From Agroathelia rolfsii (Eukaryota > Basidiomycota > Agaricomycetes > Amylocorticiales > Amylocorticiaceae), in NCBI GenBank assembly GCA_018343915.1, contig JABRWF010000001.1, positions 620,001 through 684,000 on the forward strand: DNA of 64,000 nucleotides. The letters are read 5' to 3'. Made by a program: the position numbers and the translations under genes. A model generated the notes under the pieces. The model made no database searches. It was not told the origin of the DNA and saw only the letters and a program-made list of their open reading frames with translations. Of this stretch, positions 21,558 through 32,716 are shown in pieces. Within the stretch, counting starts at the first letter, position 1. The number at the start of each line of letters is the position of its first letter.

Positions 21558-22027
21558 CTTTATGCCCTTAAGCTTATTGAGGGCCAACTACTTATAATCC
21601 CAAGATCTGTAAAGTCCTCTAAAGGCCTTGTAGAAATCTTCAAAGATAAATGGTGGTTTGCCTTTGACCTCAGGTTTCTTAATCCTGTTGGACTATTTTT
21701 CCAACCACCTCCTTGGACCTCCTTCTAGTAGTGAAACTAGTAACCTTCCTTTATCCCTATTAGTGCTATAGAGCATTGGGTTCAAGTCTAGATAGTTTTT
21801 GAATCTAAGGACAAAATCCTTGTACTTCTTGTGATCCCCTGTAAACTTAGAAGGCTCCTTGCCTCTCTCCTTAGTAGAGGCAACTATGATGGTTTAAGGT
21901 GCAGGAGCAGCCACAGGAGTTGGAGTGGGGTGGTCGGCTATCTCTACTAACTTCCTTTGCATCTCCATCATATGCTGCATTATTTCATTAGTCTGACATT
22001 GCATTTCCAACATCTGACCCATAAATT
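21558..22027 (-). pseudogene. C0 gag, piece 3 (capsid domain)
   Basis: Matches C1 gag 28763-29240: capsid core, the (Ala-Pro)n linker coded near 21905 and the Met/Gln-rich helix. It is broken by stops. It ends at an AT-rich insertion flanked by ATAAATT. Confidence 0.85.
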
Positions 22028-23084
22028 AATAAAAGGTTATATATATTATATAGACAAGTGTAGTGTATCTTTATGTACACTACTGTAGACCTTGTTTAAG
22101 CAATTACTTACTTGTGTAGAAAAGTAAAGGCTTGAGATTTCTTTATAGATTTAAGGCAAATAACTATAAAGAGTGGAAGTGATTAGTCTACCTTGTAATG
22201 CAATCAAATATTAGCCAGTACCACTTGTGGTTACTTACTTGATGTAGTTTCTTGACTACTAGGCTTGATTTGTCTTGCAAAGACTTTGGTAAGTCCTAAT
22301 GAGTTGATTAGTTAGCCTGATAGCTAATGTAGGGACTTATCCCTGTTCACTCACGATTTCTGATGTGAATTCAACTTCTATTTTCATGCTATCTACTACA
22401 GGGTTTATATACATTTCCAAATATTCAATTTTACATGATTTTCTGTATGTAAATATAGGATTGCTGTGCTCCTACCTATTATTATCCTTATCTCTGACTT
22501 GGAATGACTCACTCCTGTGCATCTGGGTTATTCTTAGTCGCATTTATGTGTAGATAATCTATCTATAGTTTTATCTATGACTCAGAGTAACTCACTCCTA
22601 TGTAGATAAGCTATATCTATATAGATCAGCTATCTTTGGCTTTATCAGTGAGTCAAGATGACTCACTCCTGTGCAGATATGCTAAACATAGCTTTTATCA
22701 GCTGTGCATCGATTATCTATAGCATCAACTGCTGTGCAAGCTATATTTACTTTATCATATGCTATAGAGATAAGTTTATACTTAGATATCAGTGAGATAA
22801 GAGATATTAGGACTGATTAGGATTGATATGGATTAGATAAGGTTTTATCTTATCACTGTAGTAGATAATCAATATCTTTTACATAGTAAACTCGCATATA
22901 TTCATTTAAATATTTATTTATTTGACTATATGCTACATAGACAAAAACTTATTTATTTCTGTAAGTAAAATTTGGATAAATTCAAATAAATTTGTGTAAG
23001 TTTATAAGATGGTTTGTTATTTATTTAAGTATTCATTGTACATATATATGAAATTGTTTCATTGTAATCAATACAACTTTCAAT
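22028..23084. mobile_element. Unclassified AT-rich insertion (about 1.06 kb)
   Basis: It interrupts the C0 gag between CATAAATT and TATAAATTGCTC; C1 has CATGAATTGTTC, so a 7- or 8-bp TSD (ATAAATT) is likely. There is no TG...CA terminus, no clear terminal inverted repeat and no ORF with recognisable homology. It has four TGACTCA/TGAGTCA sites at 22505-22665 within imperfect repeats carrying ACTCACTCCTGTGCA. An 8-bp TSD would suit a hAT-derived non-autonomous element, but this is a guess. Confidence 0.55.
22505..22665. promoter_or_regulatory. Cluster of four bZIP-type sites (TGACTCA)
   Basis: Exact TGACTCA or TGAGTCA at 22505-22511, 22578-22584, 22649-22655 and 22659-22665. Three of them sit in repeats of TGACTCACTCCTGTGCA or a close variant. 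The motif is the Gcn4/AP-1 consensus. Function is not shown. Confidence 0.45.
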
Positions 23085-23253
23085 ATAAATTGCTCAAAGC
23101 CAGAAGATATAGTGGGTGAGGGGGGACGGATAACTGCAGGGGTACGAATATGAGGAGTTGGGATAGGAGTATGGATTTTAGAGGTGGCAGCAGGAGTAGG
23201 AACACAGGAATGGGTTTGAGAAGCAATGGGCTCAGGCTCTAGCTCTTGGTAAT
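23085..23253 (-). pseudogene. C0 gag, piece 4
   Basis: Matches C1 29248-29405, the Pro/Thr-rich N-terminal segment of gag. It is interrupted at GTAAT by an E LTR. Confidence 0.8.
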
Positions 23254-23556
23254 TGTTATGAGTTCACTAACCTTAGCCTAATTTTTATTTTATTTTTCCT
23301 TTATTTTATCCCTTCTTTTTATTGATAGTTAAGTAGTACTACATAGGTTAGAGTTTAGGTCATGTGATTTGCACATCACATGACTATTACTATATCAACC
23401 TTATTATGTACACCTGTAGACTTTAGACTGTTGTCTTTGTCTACAGGTGAGTAACCTATGTATTTCTACTTTACTTCAATTCAACTTTGTCTATAGTTCC
23501 TTTCTCAGCATCACTAAGAAGTGTGAAGCTAACATAGAGAGGTAGCTAGCCCAGAG

Positions 23557-24564
23557 TGTCAAGGCTTACGCGCTTGACAATACCAAAAGGAACAACCTGC
23601 TTGTAAGGCACGCAGGCGGGCTGTAAGGCCAGGTTTTACGTTTACTACTAGTTTGGTATATATTTCGAGTGCTCACGTGCTCCCATTGCTACCAGTCATA
23701 ATAGGACAGTTCTGGATCTACTATGCTAGGATCGCGGTTGGTACTCCAATCCGAAGATTTCCCGTGTGCTCTCTTTGCGTCTAATAAATCTTCAAACTGT
23801 TTCTTACTCAGGATAGGCGGCTTAGCCCTCCGTGATCAACTAACACTCGCTAGGACTTATTACTGCCTAGGCCTAAATGAATAGGGCTTTGTTCACGTGC
23901 AATTGCCTCTGTGTATTGAGGGCTTTCGTAGTCTTACTGCCTTCTAGTACTAAGGCCTACTTATACGCTTACTAAGCTGCCCTTGAGGCCTTATGCTTAA
24001 TAAGAAAAGGGGAGAGAGAGAGTGGGCTAGGACGAGTGTAAGCCTGAAGGCGAGAAATATATTAGTATTTATGTAAGCATACAAATGGGGGGGTGCCCTT
24101 ACCTGAAGGCAAGAAGGTCGAAGCTAAGGTTCAGGTAAGGGCTACATGCTTGTATTTATACATAAATGAAAGGGCCCATGCGCAGCCTTGATGGTCTGTG
24201 CGCAGCCGGGGTTCGTAAGCAGGAACATGTAAAATGCAGGGGCAGTGCTTTGTACCTAAGTCCGATGAGCAACCGATCGGAGTGATGAGTCTAGTACTCC
24301 TTAGTAATCGCACAGTGATCGGAACGACCCTGGTTCCTGAGTCTAGACCTTTTGATGAAAAGGAATGATCTAGACTCCGCCTTCCTAATATACTCTTGTC
24401 ACGAGCACTCCTGTCACGTGGGGCTAACACAGCCAGTTACACGCGCGTCAAGATGTCGCCTGCAAGGTATTTCGTCCGTATCTCAGTCAATAAAAATCGT
24501 AAAAATACAATAAAAATATGTACATATCCGTAAAGAAAAGGCGAAAAATGTCCAACTCATAACA
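23557..24564 (-). repeat. C1 3' LTR (1,008 bp)
   Basis: TGTTATGAGTTGGACA to GCCTTGACA in the sense direction. A CACGTG E-box lies in U3 (about 24416, CCCACGTGACAGGAG). The first 9 bp of the LTR supply the pol stop codon. Confidence 0.93.
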
Positions 24565-27500
24565 TTACCTCCTTCTCAAGGGAGTTACTCCGGAACTTCC
24601 CTAGTTCCCATCCTGCATTTTCCTTGGTTGATGTTTCCATGTAATTTTCGATTGGTCTAAAAGGTAGTTCCCCAAAGACTGCAGTGTTTAAGCGTTTAGG
24701 TGCATTAGGGTGTCTCTTATGGAAGTCTCGAATCCTTGCCTTGGCGTGCGTCAAATTTTCAGCTGGTTCCTAATTGTCTTCTCCAGGTGCATCCTTCCAG
24801 CTAACGAGATATTCTAACCGCTTGGGTCTACCCGGAATCCTAGAATCCTTAATTTGGGCGACTTTCCATTCTTCTTCTCCTTCGACCTCCACTGGTTCAG
24901 GTGGAGGTTGATCTCAGTCTGATGGCTTATGTCCGGATAAGAGAGAAACATGGAAAACATCGTGAATGGACCAGGTGCGGGGAATCTTAAGGCGGTAGGC
25001 TAGGGGACTGATCCTTTCTAGGATTTCATAGGGACCGGCGAACTTAGCGGATAGCTTCCTTGTTGGCTGGGATGTCTTCAGGTTCTCAGTGGATAGCCAG
25101 ACCTTATCGCCCCTTTTCCATTGAGGTGACTCTTGTACATGCTTGTCAAAGGATTCCTTCATCTTTTCTGCGGCTAGGTTAAGGGCGGCTTGGGCATCCA
25201 ATTGTGCATCTGCTATGACGTGTAACCAGTCTTCTACAGCTGGTGTTTCAAAGATACCCGTAAGAGAGAAATCCATACGAGGGTCAAACCTATAGTTCAT
25301 TCTGAATGGTGACATCTTGGTAGCGGAATGTTGTCGGTTATTCAAAGCGAACTCGGCAGAGGGGAGTAATCTTGCCCAATCATCTTGTTAGTGAGATACA
25401 AAGAACCTCAGGTATGCTTCAAGTTCTTGGTTGACACGTTCAGATTGTCCATCCGTTTGCGGGTGATAGGCGGTGGACATGGCTGTGATGATTCCCATAC
25501 GCTTATGTACTTCTCGCATCACCTTACTTGCGAATTAAGGTCCCCTATCAGAAGTAATCCTGGATGGCAGCCCGTGAAGCTTGAAGACATGGGACCAGAG
25601 CAGTTCAGCTGTTCCAATGGCATTGATCTTTTCCGTGGTGGGGATGACATGGGTCATCTTAGAAAACCTATCTACCACGACTAGAATGCTATCATAACCC
25701 TGAGAATCAGGAAGCTTAACAATCATGTCCATGGTAATGTGATCCCAGGGGCGTGTAGGCGTGGGGAGGGGTTCAAGAGGGCCAAAAGCCGGTAAACGAG
25801 AGGATTTGTTCTGAATGCAGATTTGGCAGGTTTCTACGTATTCGTTTACTGCTTTTGTCATGCCGGGCCACCAGTAATTGCGTGAGACTAATTCAAGAGT
25901 TTTGTGTTGGCCAGGGTGACCACTCAGCAGACTGTCATGGTACATAGAGATAATCTGTGTTTGGATTTCCTTGTCTGCTGGTACATAAACCCTTCCTTGT
26001 CGTAGGATGACCCCATTTTCTTGATTCCACTCTTCTAAGCCTTTCTGAAGCTTCACAGGTCCTAAGTCTTTGACCAGTCATAGCGCCTCTGCAACCTCTG
26101 CTTTGGGGGAAGCATTCTGGATTTTCTTGAGCAGCTCAGATTCTCCTTCCATCAGGACGTGACTTCGTTGGGCAGCATTTATCCGGAATAGTTTTGGGTC
26201 GAGTAATACTACATCCTGGTTGTCGTCGGCATCAGAAACCTAGAGATCTGGTCGTCTAGACAAAGCATCAGCCTTGCCATTTTCGGCACCCTTCTGGTAA
26301 TGAATGCGGAAGTTGAAGTCTGCCAAGAAGAGGGACCAGTGGGCTTGACGACAGGTGAGATTACGGGCAGTCGTCCAATATTCCAGGTTCTTGTGGTCCG
26401 TCCAGATCTCGAAAGGTTCAGGTAATCCTTGAAGCAGGTGACGCCAATGATCTAATGCACGAATTACCCCAAGCATCTCCTTATCCCAGATGTCATAATT
26501 TCTCTCCGCATCATTCATGGATTGAGATAAAAAGGCGATGGAATGCCAGGCACCAGCTTCATCCTTCTGACTAAGGACTGCACCAGTGGCATAAGAGGAG
26601 GCATCGGTTTCGACTCGAGTTGGGGCCTTTTGATCGTAGGAGCGCAAAACAGGAGCGGTGCTAAAGGCTTTCTTGAGATTGTCAAAGCTTTCTTGCTCTT
26701 CTGACCCCCAGGTCCAATCAACCTTGCCTGTAAGGCGATCTAAGGGTTTACAGATTTTCCCAAAGTCTCAGATGAAACGCCAGTAGTAGTTGGCTAAACC
26801 CCGGAATTTGCGGACCTCCTTGACATTCTTAGGAGTTGGCCAATCAAGGATTGGTTTGACCTTTTCCGGATCCATACGCACTTGCCGGTGGGAGACAATG
26901 AAGCCCAGGATGTTGACCTCAGGTTTTTCAACCTCGAACTTGTCCAAGTTGCCATATAGGTTGTGTTCTCGCAGGATGGATAGGACTTCCCGGGTGACCT
27001 CGCGTAGCTTCTCCTTAGTCTCAGCTCCAATGATTACATCATCAATATAGACCCTAACAAAGCCCAGTTGCACCAAACAAAGGAGAATATCGTCCATTAG
27101 GGCTTGCATAGAGGATGGAGCATTACACAATCCAAAGGGCATAACCAAAGGTTCAAAAAGTCCACGTGATGTAATAAAAGCAGCCTTGCGTTCATCTCCT
27201 TCCCTGATTCGGATGTTGTTGAATCCTGCTCGTAGGTCAATTTTGGTGAACCAACGGAATCTGGTCATGTGCTCGACAATTTCGGAGATTAAGGGAAGAG
27301 GGTAGGCATTCTTGACTGTTTGCTCGTTGAGGGCACAATAATCCTGGACAGGACGGAGCTTCCCATTCTTCTTGGGTACAAAGAACATCGGGGCGGTGAA
27401 TTCACTTTCAGATTTACGAATATATCCCTTAGCCAGGTTGTCGTCAATCCATTCATTGAGTGCATCAGTTTCATTGCTGCTAAGGGGGTATACACGCCCT

Positions 27501-28135
27501 CGTCTGAGCTTGGTTTCATCAAGCAACTCAATCTTATGGTCTGACAACTTGTGACTAGGTAATCTACTCGCTTCCTCTTCAGAGAAGACATCAGCGAAAT
27601 CCTCATATCCAGGCGGCATCGTAGTAGTGGCTTGTACGACTTCCTTTTCAGGTAGGAATGTAACCTCAGCAGATTTCCAGTCAATAACGGGGTTTTCGAG
27701 TCGTAACCAATTGATGCCAAGAATAACGTCTTCTTGGCCGATGTCTACAACGCATAAGGGCAGGTATTTCCTTTCTGATCCTATCGTAGTGTCAAGAATT
27801 GCAACGGATTCAATTTTCCCTATTTGGTTCGCGGAGTTATCTATGTTGTACAAAGGGATAGGGCGAGGTAATTTTTTTGTAGGTATTTTATGCTTTTCTA
27901 CGTATCTATAATTTACAAAGGAAGAGGAAGCGCCGGAATCAATCATAGCGAAAGTAGAGAAATTTCTAAAAGGTCCATGGAACATGATAGGAACCTTGAG
28001 GTGCTGTCTATTCGCACCTGCAAGGGAAAAATAAGAAGAAGAAGAAATGGAAATGTTATTACAAGAAGAAAGAGAAGAAAAACGATTCTGAACATATTGG
28101 TCAGACTGAATAGCCCTTTCAGCTGACCTCAAGAA
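24557..28135 (-). pseudogene. pol: C1 pol: protease-RT-RNase H-integrase-chromodomain
   Basis: 1,193 codons in a single frame after a -1 slip from gag, the same length as the spliced-together C2 pol. Protease AMIDSGASSSFVNY; RT KIDLRAGF and YIDDVIIGA, so the catalytic Asp pair is intact; RNase H VETDASSYATG; integrase zinc finger MYHDSLLSGHPGQHKTLE...CQICIQNK; core [21 protein letters not shown]; chromodomain LEYLVSWKDAPGEDN. Stops decoded: TGA for CGA after RFI (about 26767), TAG for CAG at 26240, TGA for TGG at about 26080, TAA for CAA at 25535, TGA for CGA at 24914, TAG for TGG at about 24772. All fit C:G to T:A. The terminal TGA is inside the LTR. Confidence 0.93.
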
Positions 28136-29634
28136 AAACCCATCTGATCTTTAAGCGCAGCGATGGTGGCTGCTTGTTCCTCCATGATCTGCATCACATG
28201 ATCAGGGACCGTATATGCGGGTGGGCTTGCCGAGGCAGGAGGCGGAGCAGGGATGGACGGGGCAACAGGTAGCGCTGCTGGTTGGACAGAGGCAGAGACA
28301 GACGCTTGTCCAGCAGGAACAGATGAGCGAGGTTTGTACCCAAGGAGGGGGCAACAACATTTCGGATGACCTAGTTAGCCACAATGGAAGCACTGCACCT
28401 TCGACCAATCCCTAGGCGGGAACGATGGTCTTCCCTGGAATGAGGGTTGACTGGTAGAAGGCATAGCAACTTGAGCTGCGTTAATCGTGATGGGGTTTGT
28501 AGCTGACCTAGCTACAGGGACCCGAGGTCTCCATATGTCCTGCCACAATCCTGCAGAACGTAGTCCTTGTTCGGCACGTAAGGCGGCATCTATAGCCTTC
28601 TGCACCGTTTCTAGGTTGGTTTGATCCCAACCACCAAGCACGTTCCGGATTTTGGGATTTAACCCATCCAGGAATCGGACTCGCCAATCCTCCTCTGATA
28701 AGTCCGTCTGTTGCGCAGTTGACCAAAAGTCCGTGATATAGTCTTGGGTACTGCGGGCCCCCTGCTTTAATCCCTTGAGTTTGTCGAGGGCCGACCGTTT
28801 GTAGTCCCAGGATCCATAAAGCCCACGAAAGGCCTTATAAAAGTCTTCGAAGATAAAGGGGGGAGCTCCCTTAACTTTCTCTTCTGCTTTGATCTGATCA
28901 GACCACTTCTCAGACCACCTCCTTGGACCTCCCTCCAGTAATGAGATTAGCAACCTTCCTTTGTCACGATCTGAACTGTACAAGGTGGGATTGAGACCGA
29001 GATAGTTCTCAAATCCTAAAATGAAATCCTTGTACTTTTCACGGTCACCCGTGAACTTTGAGGGTTTTTTGCCTCTTTCCTTTGTCGAGGCTACCGTGAC
29101 AACCTGTGGTGCAGGTGTTGGTGCCGGTGCAGGGGTAGGAGCGGGGCGGTCGGCTATCTCAACCAGCTTGTGCTGGGTTTCCGTCATATGCCTCATCATT
29201 TCAGTTGTCTGACGTTGCATTTCCAGCATCTAACCCATGAATTGTTCAAAGCCTGAAGACATGGTTGGTGAGGGGGGGCGTGTGACAGCAGGGGTTCGGG
29301 TATGAGAGGTAGGAATGGGTGTACGGATTCTAGGGGTGACGACGGGGGTCGGGACGCGTGAGCGTGTGCGGGAGGCTATTGGTTCAGGTTCTGGCTCCCG
29401 ATAATCAGAGGGCGACGGATATGCTTCCTCTTCAGGTTCTTCTTCGTCTTCATCCTCCTCTTCTTCGGATTCTTCTGGAGTGGCGGGTTTAGGAGGGGAC
29501 GGGAGTTTAGGTGGCGTGGGAACCTTAGGAGGCTGTGAGAATGTGGGTTGTGGAGCGGGTGCGGATACGGAGGGACGTGCAGAGGTTTTGGCAGCGGGTT
29601 GTGCGGGTGCCTTTCCTTTTCTGGATTGGCTCAT
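28129..29634 (-). pseudogene. gag: C1 gag polyprotein (two nonsense codons)
   Basis: 502 codons including the stop. N-terminus MSQSRKGKAPAQPAAKT, then a Pro-rich and very acidic segment (EESEEEEDEDEEEPEEE). A Met/Gln-rich helix follows (MLEMQRQTTEMMRHMTETQHKLVE), then the capsid domain (FTGDREKYKDFILGFENYLG onward), a CCHC knuckle beginning CFHCG, and a tail ending DQMGFS. TAG at 29230 replaces CAG (C2 reads FMGQMLEMQ). TAA at 28375 replaces CAA inside the knuckle. The basic N-terminus followed by an acidic run is specific to C among the three families. Confidence 0.92.
28135..28141 (-). promoter_or_regulatory. C1 gag-pol -1 frameshift heptamer GGGTTTT
   Basis: Gag frame ATG GGT TTT TCT TGA; the gag stop is one codon beyond the heptamer, unlike A and B, where it follows directly. 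The -1 frame gives TTC TTG AGG TCA and reaches the protease. Confidence 0.75.
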
Positions 29635-30043
29635 AAACAGTGGAGCTAAGGCTCAACACGGATTCTTGTTTTCTTCAAACTTAGGCACCAAGTGGAGTGC
29701 CTCTGGTAACGTAAAAATAAAAGGAAAAGAAATTTAATTGGTCGAGCAGTTTTGCACTTTTGGTAAAGTGTCCCTAGAAGCAGCGGACTAACTCCGCGGT
29801 AGCGCCTTCGGGTAACAACACAAGGTTTCTCTGGTGCGTACAGATACTCCCAAGCCTAAATCTTAACAGGTTGAACTAGGTATTAGATCCTAGCCAATTG
29901 CTTCTGCAAACAGTTCAGGACCAATTAAATCTTACAAATAAAATGGTACGTAAAGTGTTCTATGCTTGTGCTTATTTGCAGAGAATCGGATCTGTACACT
30001 GGAGCAAGGCTCAACAGTGGTTTTAGGTTAAGCTTCGACCTAA
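29635..30043 (-). other. C1 leader with primer site
   Basis: 409-bp untranslated leader. The minus strand begins TTAGGTCGAAGCTTAACC. AGGTCGAAGCT (30031-30041) is complementary to the LTR start motif AGCTTCGACCT of the family. The 5' LTR copy reads AGCTTTGACCT. Confidence 0.8.
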
Positions 30044-30472
30044 TGTCAAGGCTTACGCGCTTGACAATACCAAAAGGAACAACCTGCTTGTAAGGCACGC
30101 AGGCGGGCTGTAAGGCCGGGTTTTACATTCACTACTAGTTTGGTATATATTTTGAGTGCTCACGTGCTCCCGTTGCTACCAGTCATAATAGGACAGTTCT
30201 GGATCTACTATGCTAGGATCGCAGTCGGTACTCCAATCCAAAGATTTCCCGTGTGCTCTCTTTGCGTCTAATAAATCTTCAAACTGTTTCTTACTCAGGA
30301 TAGGCGGCTTAGCCCTCCGTGATCAACTAACACTCGCTAGGACTTATTACTGCCTAGGCCTAAATGAATAGGGCTTTGTTCACGCACAATTGCCTCTGTG
30401 TATTGAGGGCTTTTGTAGTCTTACTGCCTTCTAGTACTAAGGCCTACTTATACGCTTACTAAGCTGCCCTTG

Positions 30473-31481
30473 TGTTATGAGTTGGACATTTTTCGCCTTT
30501 TTCTTACGGACATGTACATATTTTTATTATATTTTTACGATTTTATTTGACTAAGATACGAACGAAATACCTTGCAGGCGACATCTTGACGCGCGTGTGA
30601 CTGGCTGTGTTAGCCCCACGTGACAGGAGTGCTCGTGACAAGAGTATATTAGGAAGGCGGAGTCTAGATCATTCCTTTTCATCAAAAGGTCTAGACTCAG
30701 GAACCAGGGTTGTTCCGATCACTGTGCGATTACTAAGGAGTACTAGACTCATCATTCCAATCGGATGCTCATCGGACTTAGGAACAAAGCACTGCCCCTG
30801 CATTACTGTCATTTCCGCTTACGAACCCTGGCTGCGCACAGACCATCAGGGCTGCGCACGGGCCCTTTCACTTATGTATAAATACAAGCATGTAACCCTT
30901 ACCTGAACCTTAGCTTCAACCTTCTCACCTTCAGGTAAGGGCACCCCACTTTGTATCCTTTACATAAGAAAACTAATATATTATCTCGCCTTCAGGCTTG
31001 TTATCCTAGCCCATATCCCCTTTCACTCTCTCCCTCTCCTACCTTAGTGTAAGGCCTGTACGGCATCTAAAGTAGTATACGTAACCCCTAGTACCAGGGG
31101 GCAGTACAAGTCATAAGTCCTCAATACAAAGAGGCATTGCGCGTGAACCAAATCCTGTTCATTCAGGTAGAGGCAGTAAGAAGTCCTCTCAGACATACGT
31201 AGAGCACGGTGGGCTAAGCCGCCTACTCCGAGTAAGAAGTTAGATAAAACCTATTTGACGTGAAGGAAGCATACGGGAAGCCTAGCGCTAGAGTACCGAC
31301 CGCAACCCTAACAAAGCAGGCGTTAACTAGCACTATTACAAAGGATAGCAACGGGAGCACGTGCGTGTCTGCTATAAGACCAACCTAGTAACACGTAGTA
31401 AAAAGGGGTCTTACAACCCATCCCTCGTACCTTACAGGGGGTTTACGTTTGTTGGTTACGTCAAGTGCGTAAGCCTTGACA
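30473..31481 (+). repeat. Solo family C LTR (1,009 bp)
   Basis: TGTTATGAGTTGGAC to AAGCCTTGACA with TSD CCTTG at 30468-30472 and 31482-31486. It is an insertion of the family into its own LTR. Confidence 0.95.
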
Positions 31482-31544
31482 CCTTGAGGCCTTATGCTTA
31501 ATAAGAAAAGGGGAGAGAGAGAGTGGGCTAGGACGAGTGTAAGC

Positions 31545-31603
31545 CTGAAGGCGAGAAATATATTAGTATTTATGTAAGCATACAAATGGGGGGGTGCCCT
31601 TAC
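31545..31603 (-). other. Predicted intron in the C1 LTR (59 nt)
   Basis: CCTTCAG|GTAAGG donor (GT type), ATACTAATATATT branch-like region, acceptor CCTTCAG|GCTT. Confidence 0.5.
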
Positions 31604-31615
31604 CTGAAGGCGAGA

Positions 31616-31661
31616 AGGTCAAAGCTAAGGTTCAGGTAAGGGCTACATGCTTGTATTTATA
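31616..31661 (-). promoter_or_regulatory. C1 core promoter: TATA box and predicted start
   Basis: TATAAATA (31654-31661, minus strand) lies 35 nt upstream of AGCTTTGACCT (31616-31626). CCTTACCTGAA and TTCAGGTAAGG, a perfect 11-bp inverted repeat, flank the start. Confidence 0.65.
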
Positions 31662-32175
31662 CATAAATGAAAGAGCCCATACGCAGCCTTGATGGTCTGT
31701 GTGCAGCCAGGGTTTGTAAGCAGGAACATGTAAAATGCAGGGGCAGTGCTTTGTACCTAAGTCCGATGAGCAACCGATCGGAGTGATGAGTCTAGTACTC
31801 CTTAGTAATCGCACAGTGATCGGAACGACCCTGGTTCCTGAGTCTAGACCTTTTGATAAAAAGGAATGATCTAGACTCTGCCTTCCTAATATACTCTTGT
31901 CACAAGCACTCCTGTCACGTGGGGCTAACATAGCCAGTCACACGCACGTCAAGATGTCGCCTGCAAGGTATTTCGTCCGTATCTCAGTCAATAAAAATCG
32001 TAAAAATACAATAAAAATATGTACATGTTCGTAAAGAAAAGGCGAAAAATGTCCAACTCATAACACAGAGAGGTAGCTAGCCCAGAGAGGTAGCTAGGCC
32101 AGGTAGACAAGGAGTCCAGCCTTGAGGCCATCTTAGTGAGAGTATGAGTGGTGTTGGGAGGGGGACCTCCTGACA

Positions 32176-32195
32176 GTAATCAGATAGTGATGAGT
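32176..32195 (-). pseudogene. C0 gag, piece 5 (20 bp)
   Basis: Aligns base for base with C1 29399-29418 and supplies the left TSD of X1 (TGAGT, from an original CGGRT). Confidence 0.6.
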
Positions 32196-32716
32196 TGTCA
32201 AGAGCTGCCTTCATAGCTAGCTTGGGCAGTGCAGTGATGCCACTGGAGTGCTAACTATTAAAGCTGCTCACTACCGGATGGTAGCCCTGTGGGTTTGTGG
32301 AGTCACCTCTTTGATATCTCAGAGCTTGCAGTAATACAGGTGGCATGGTGAGCAGTTACAGTATATGGCAAGTTGAATGAGTGTTCCGGTGAGATTGAGC
32401 ATAGAGCATAGAGATCAAGCAAGAAGAGAGAGAACTAGACAAGACACTCGAGGACGCTTGAGTCCACAGATTGACTACTGGCTATGCAGCGGGTGTAGAG
32501 CTTGTTTAGGGCTGAACACACTTAATTTTCCAACTACTGTATCTACTACATCAGGTACAGTACATATATACAAAGTACAGTAGTTGTGAAAATGATAAAT
32601 AAAGAAATGAATGAAAAACAATAAGAACAATAAGGTCCAGCATGCACCACGCACTCTGGTAGTCATGCCACACTGTGCAAGAAGGCAGGGGTGCGTTCCT
32701 TTGGAACCATTGGTGG

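Larger units (their letters stand above)
23557..32065 (-). mobile_element. Element C1: full-length Ty3/gypsy chromovirus
   Basis: Minus-strand element with TSD CAGAG (23552-23556, 32066-32070). The 3' LTR is 23557-24564 (1,008 bp). The 5' LTR is 30044-32065, which is also 1,008 bp once the nested C LTR and its TSD are removed. The element proper is 7,495 bp. It contains gag, a GGGTTTT frameshift site and pol with chromodomain. At least eight nonsense codons make it dead, but nothing is missing. Confidence 0.95.
30044..32065 (-). repeat. C1 5' LTR, split by a C LTR of opposite orientation
   Basis: Pieces 30044-30472 and 31487-32065 sum to 1,008 bp, equal to the 3' LTR. The core promoter and predicted intron lie in the second piece. 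Confidence 0.93.
23254..32175 (+). repeat. E-family solo LTR (408 bp) split by element C1
   Basis: Pieces 23254-23556 and 32071-32175. Ends TGTTATGAGTTCAC and CCTCCTGACA, TSD GTAAT (23249-23253, 32176-32180). The first ten bases match the B and C LTRs, but the rest does not. It holds CTACAG|GTGAGT followed about 66 nt later by CTTTCTCAG, another intron-like layout. A copy of GAGAGGTAGCTAGCCCAGAG abuts the C1 insertion. Confidence 0.8.
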
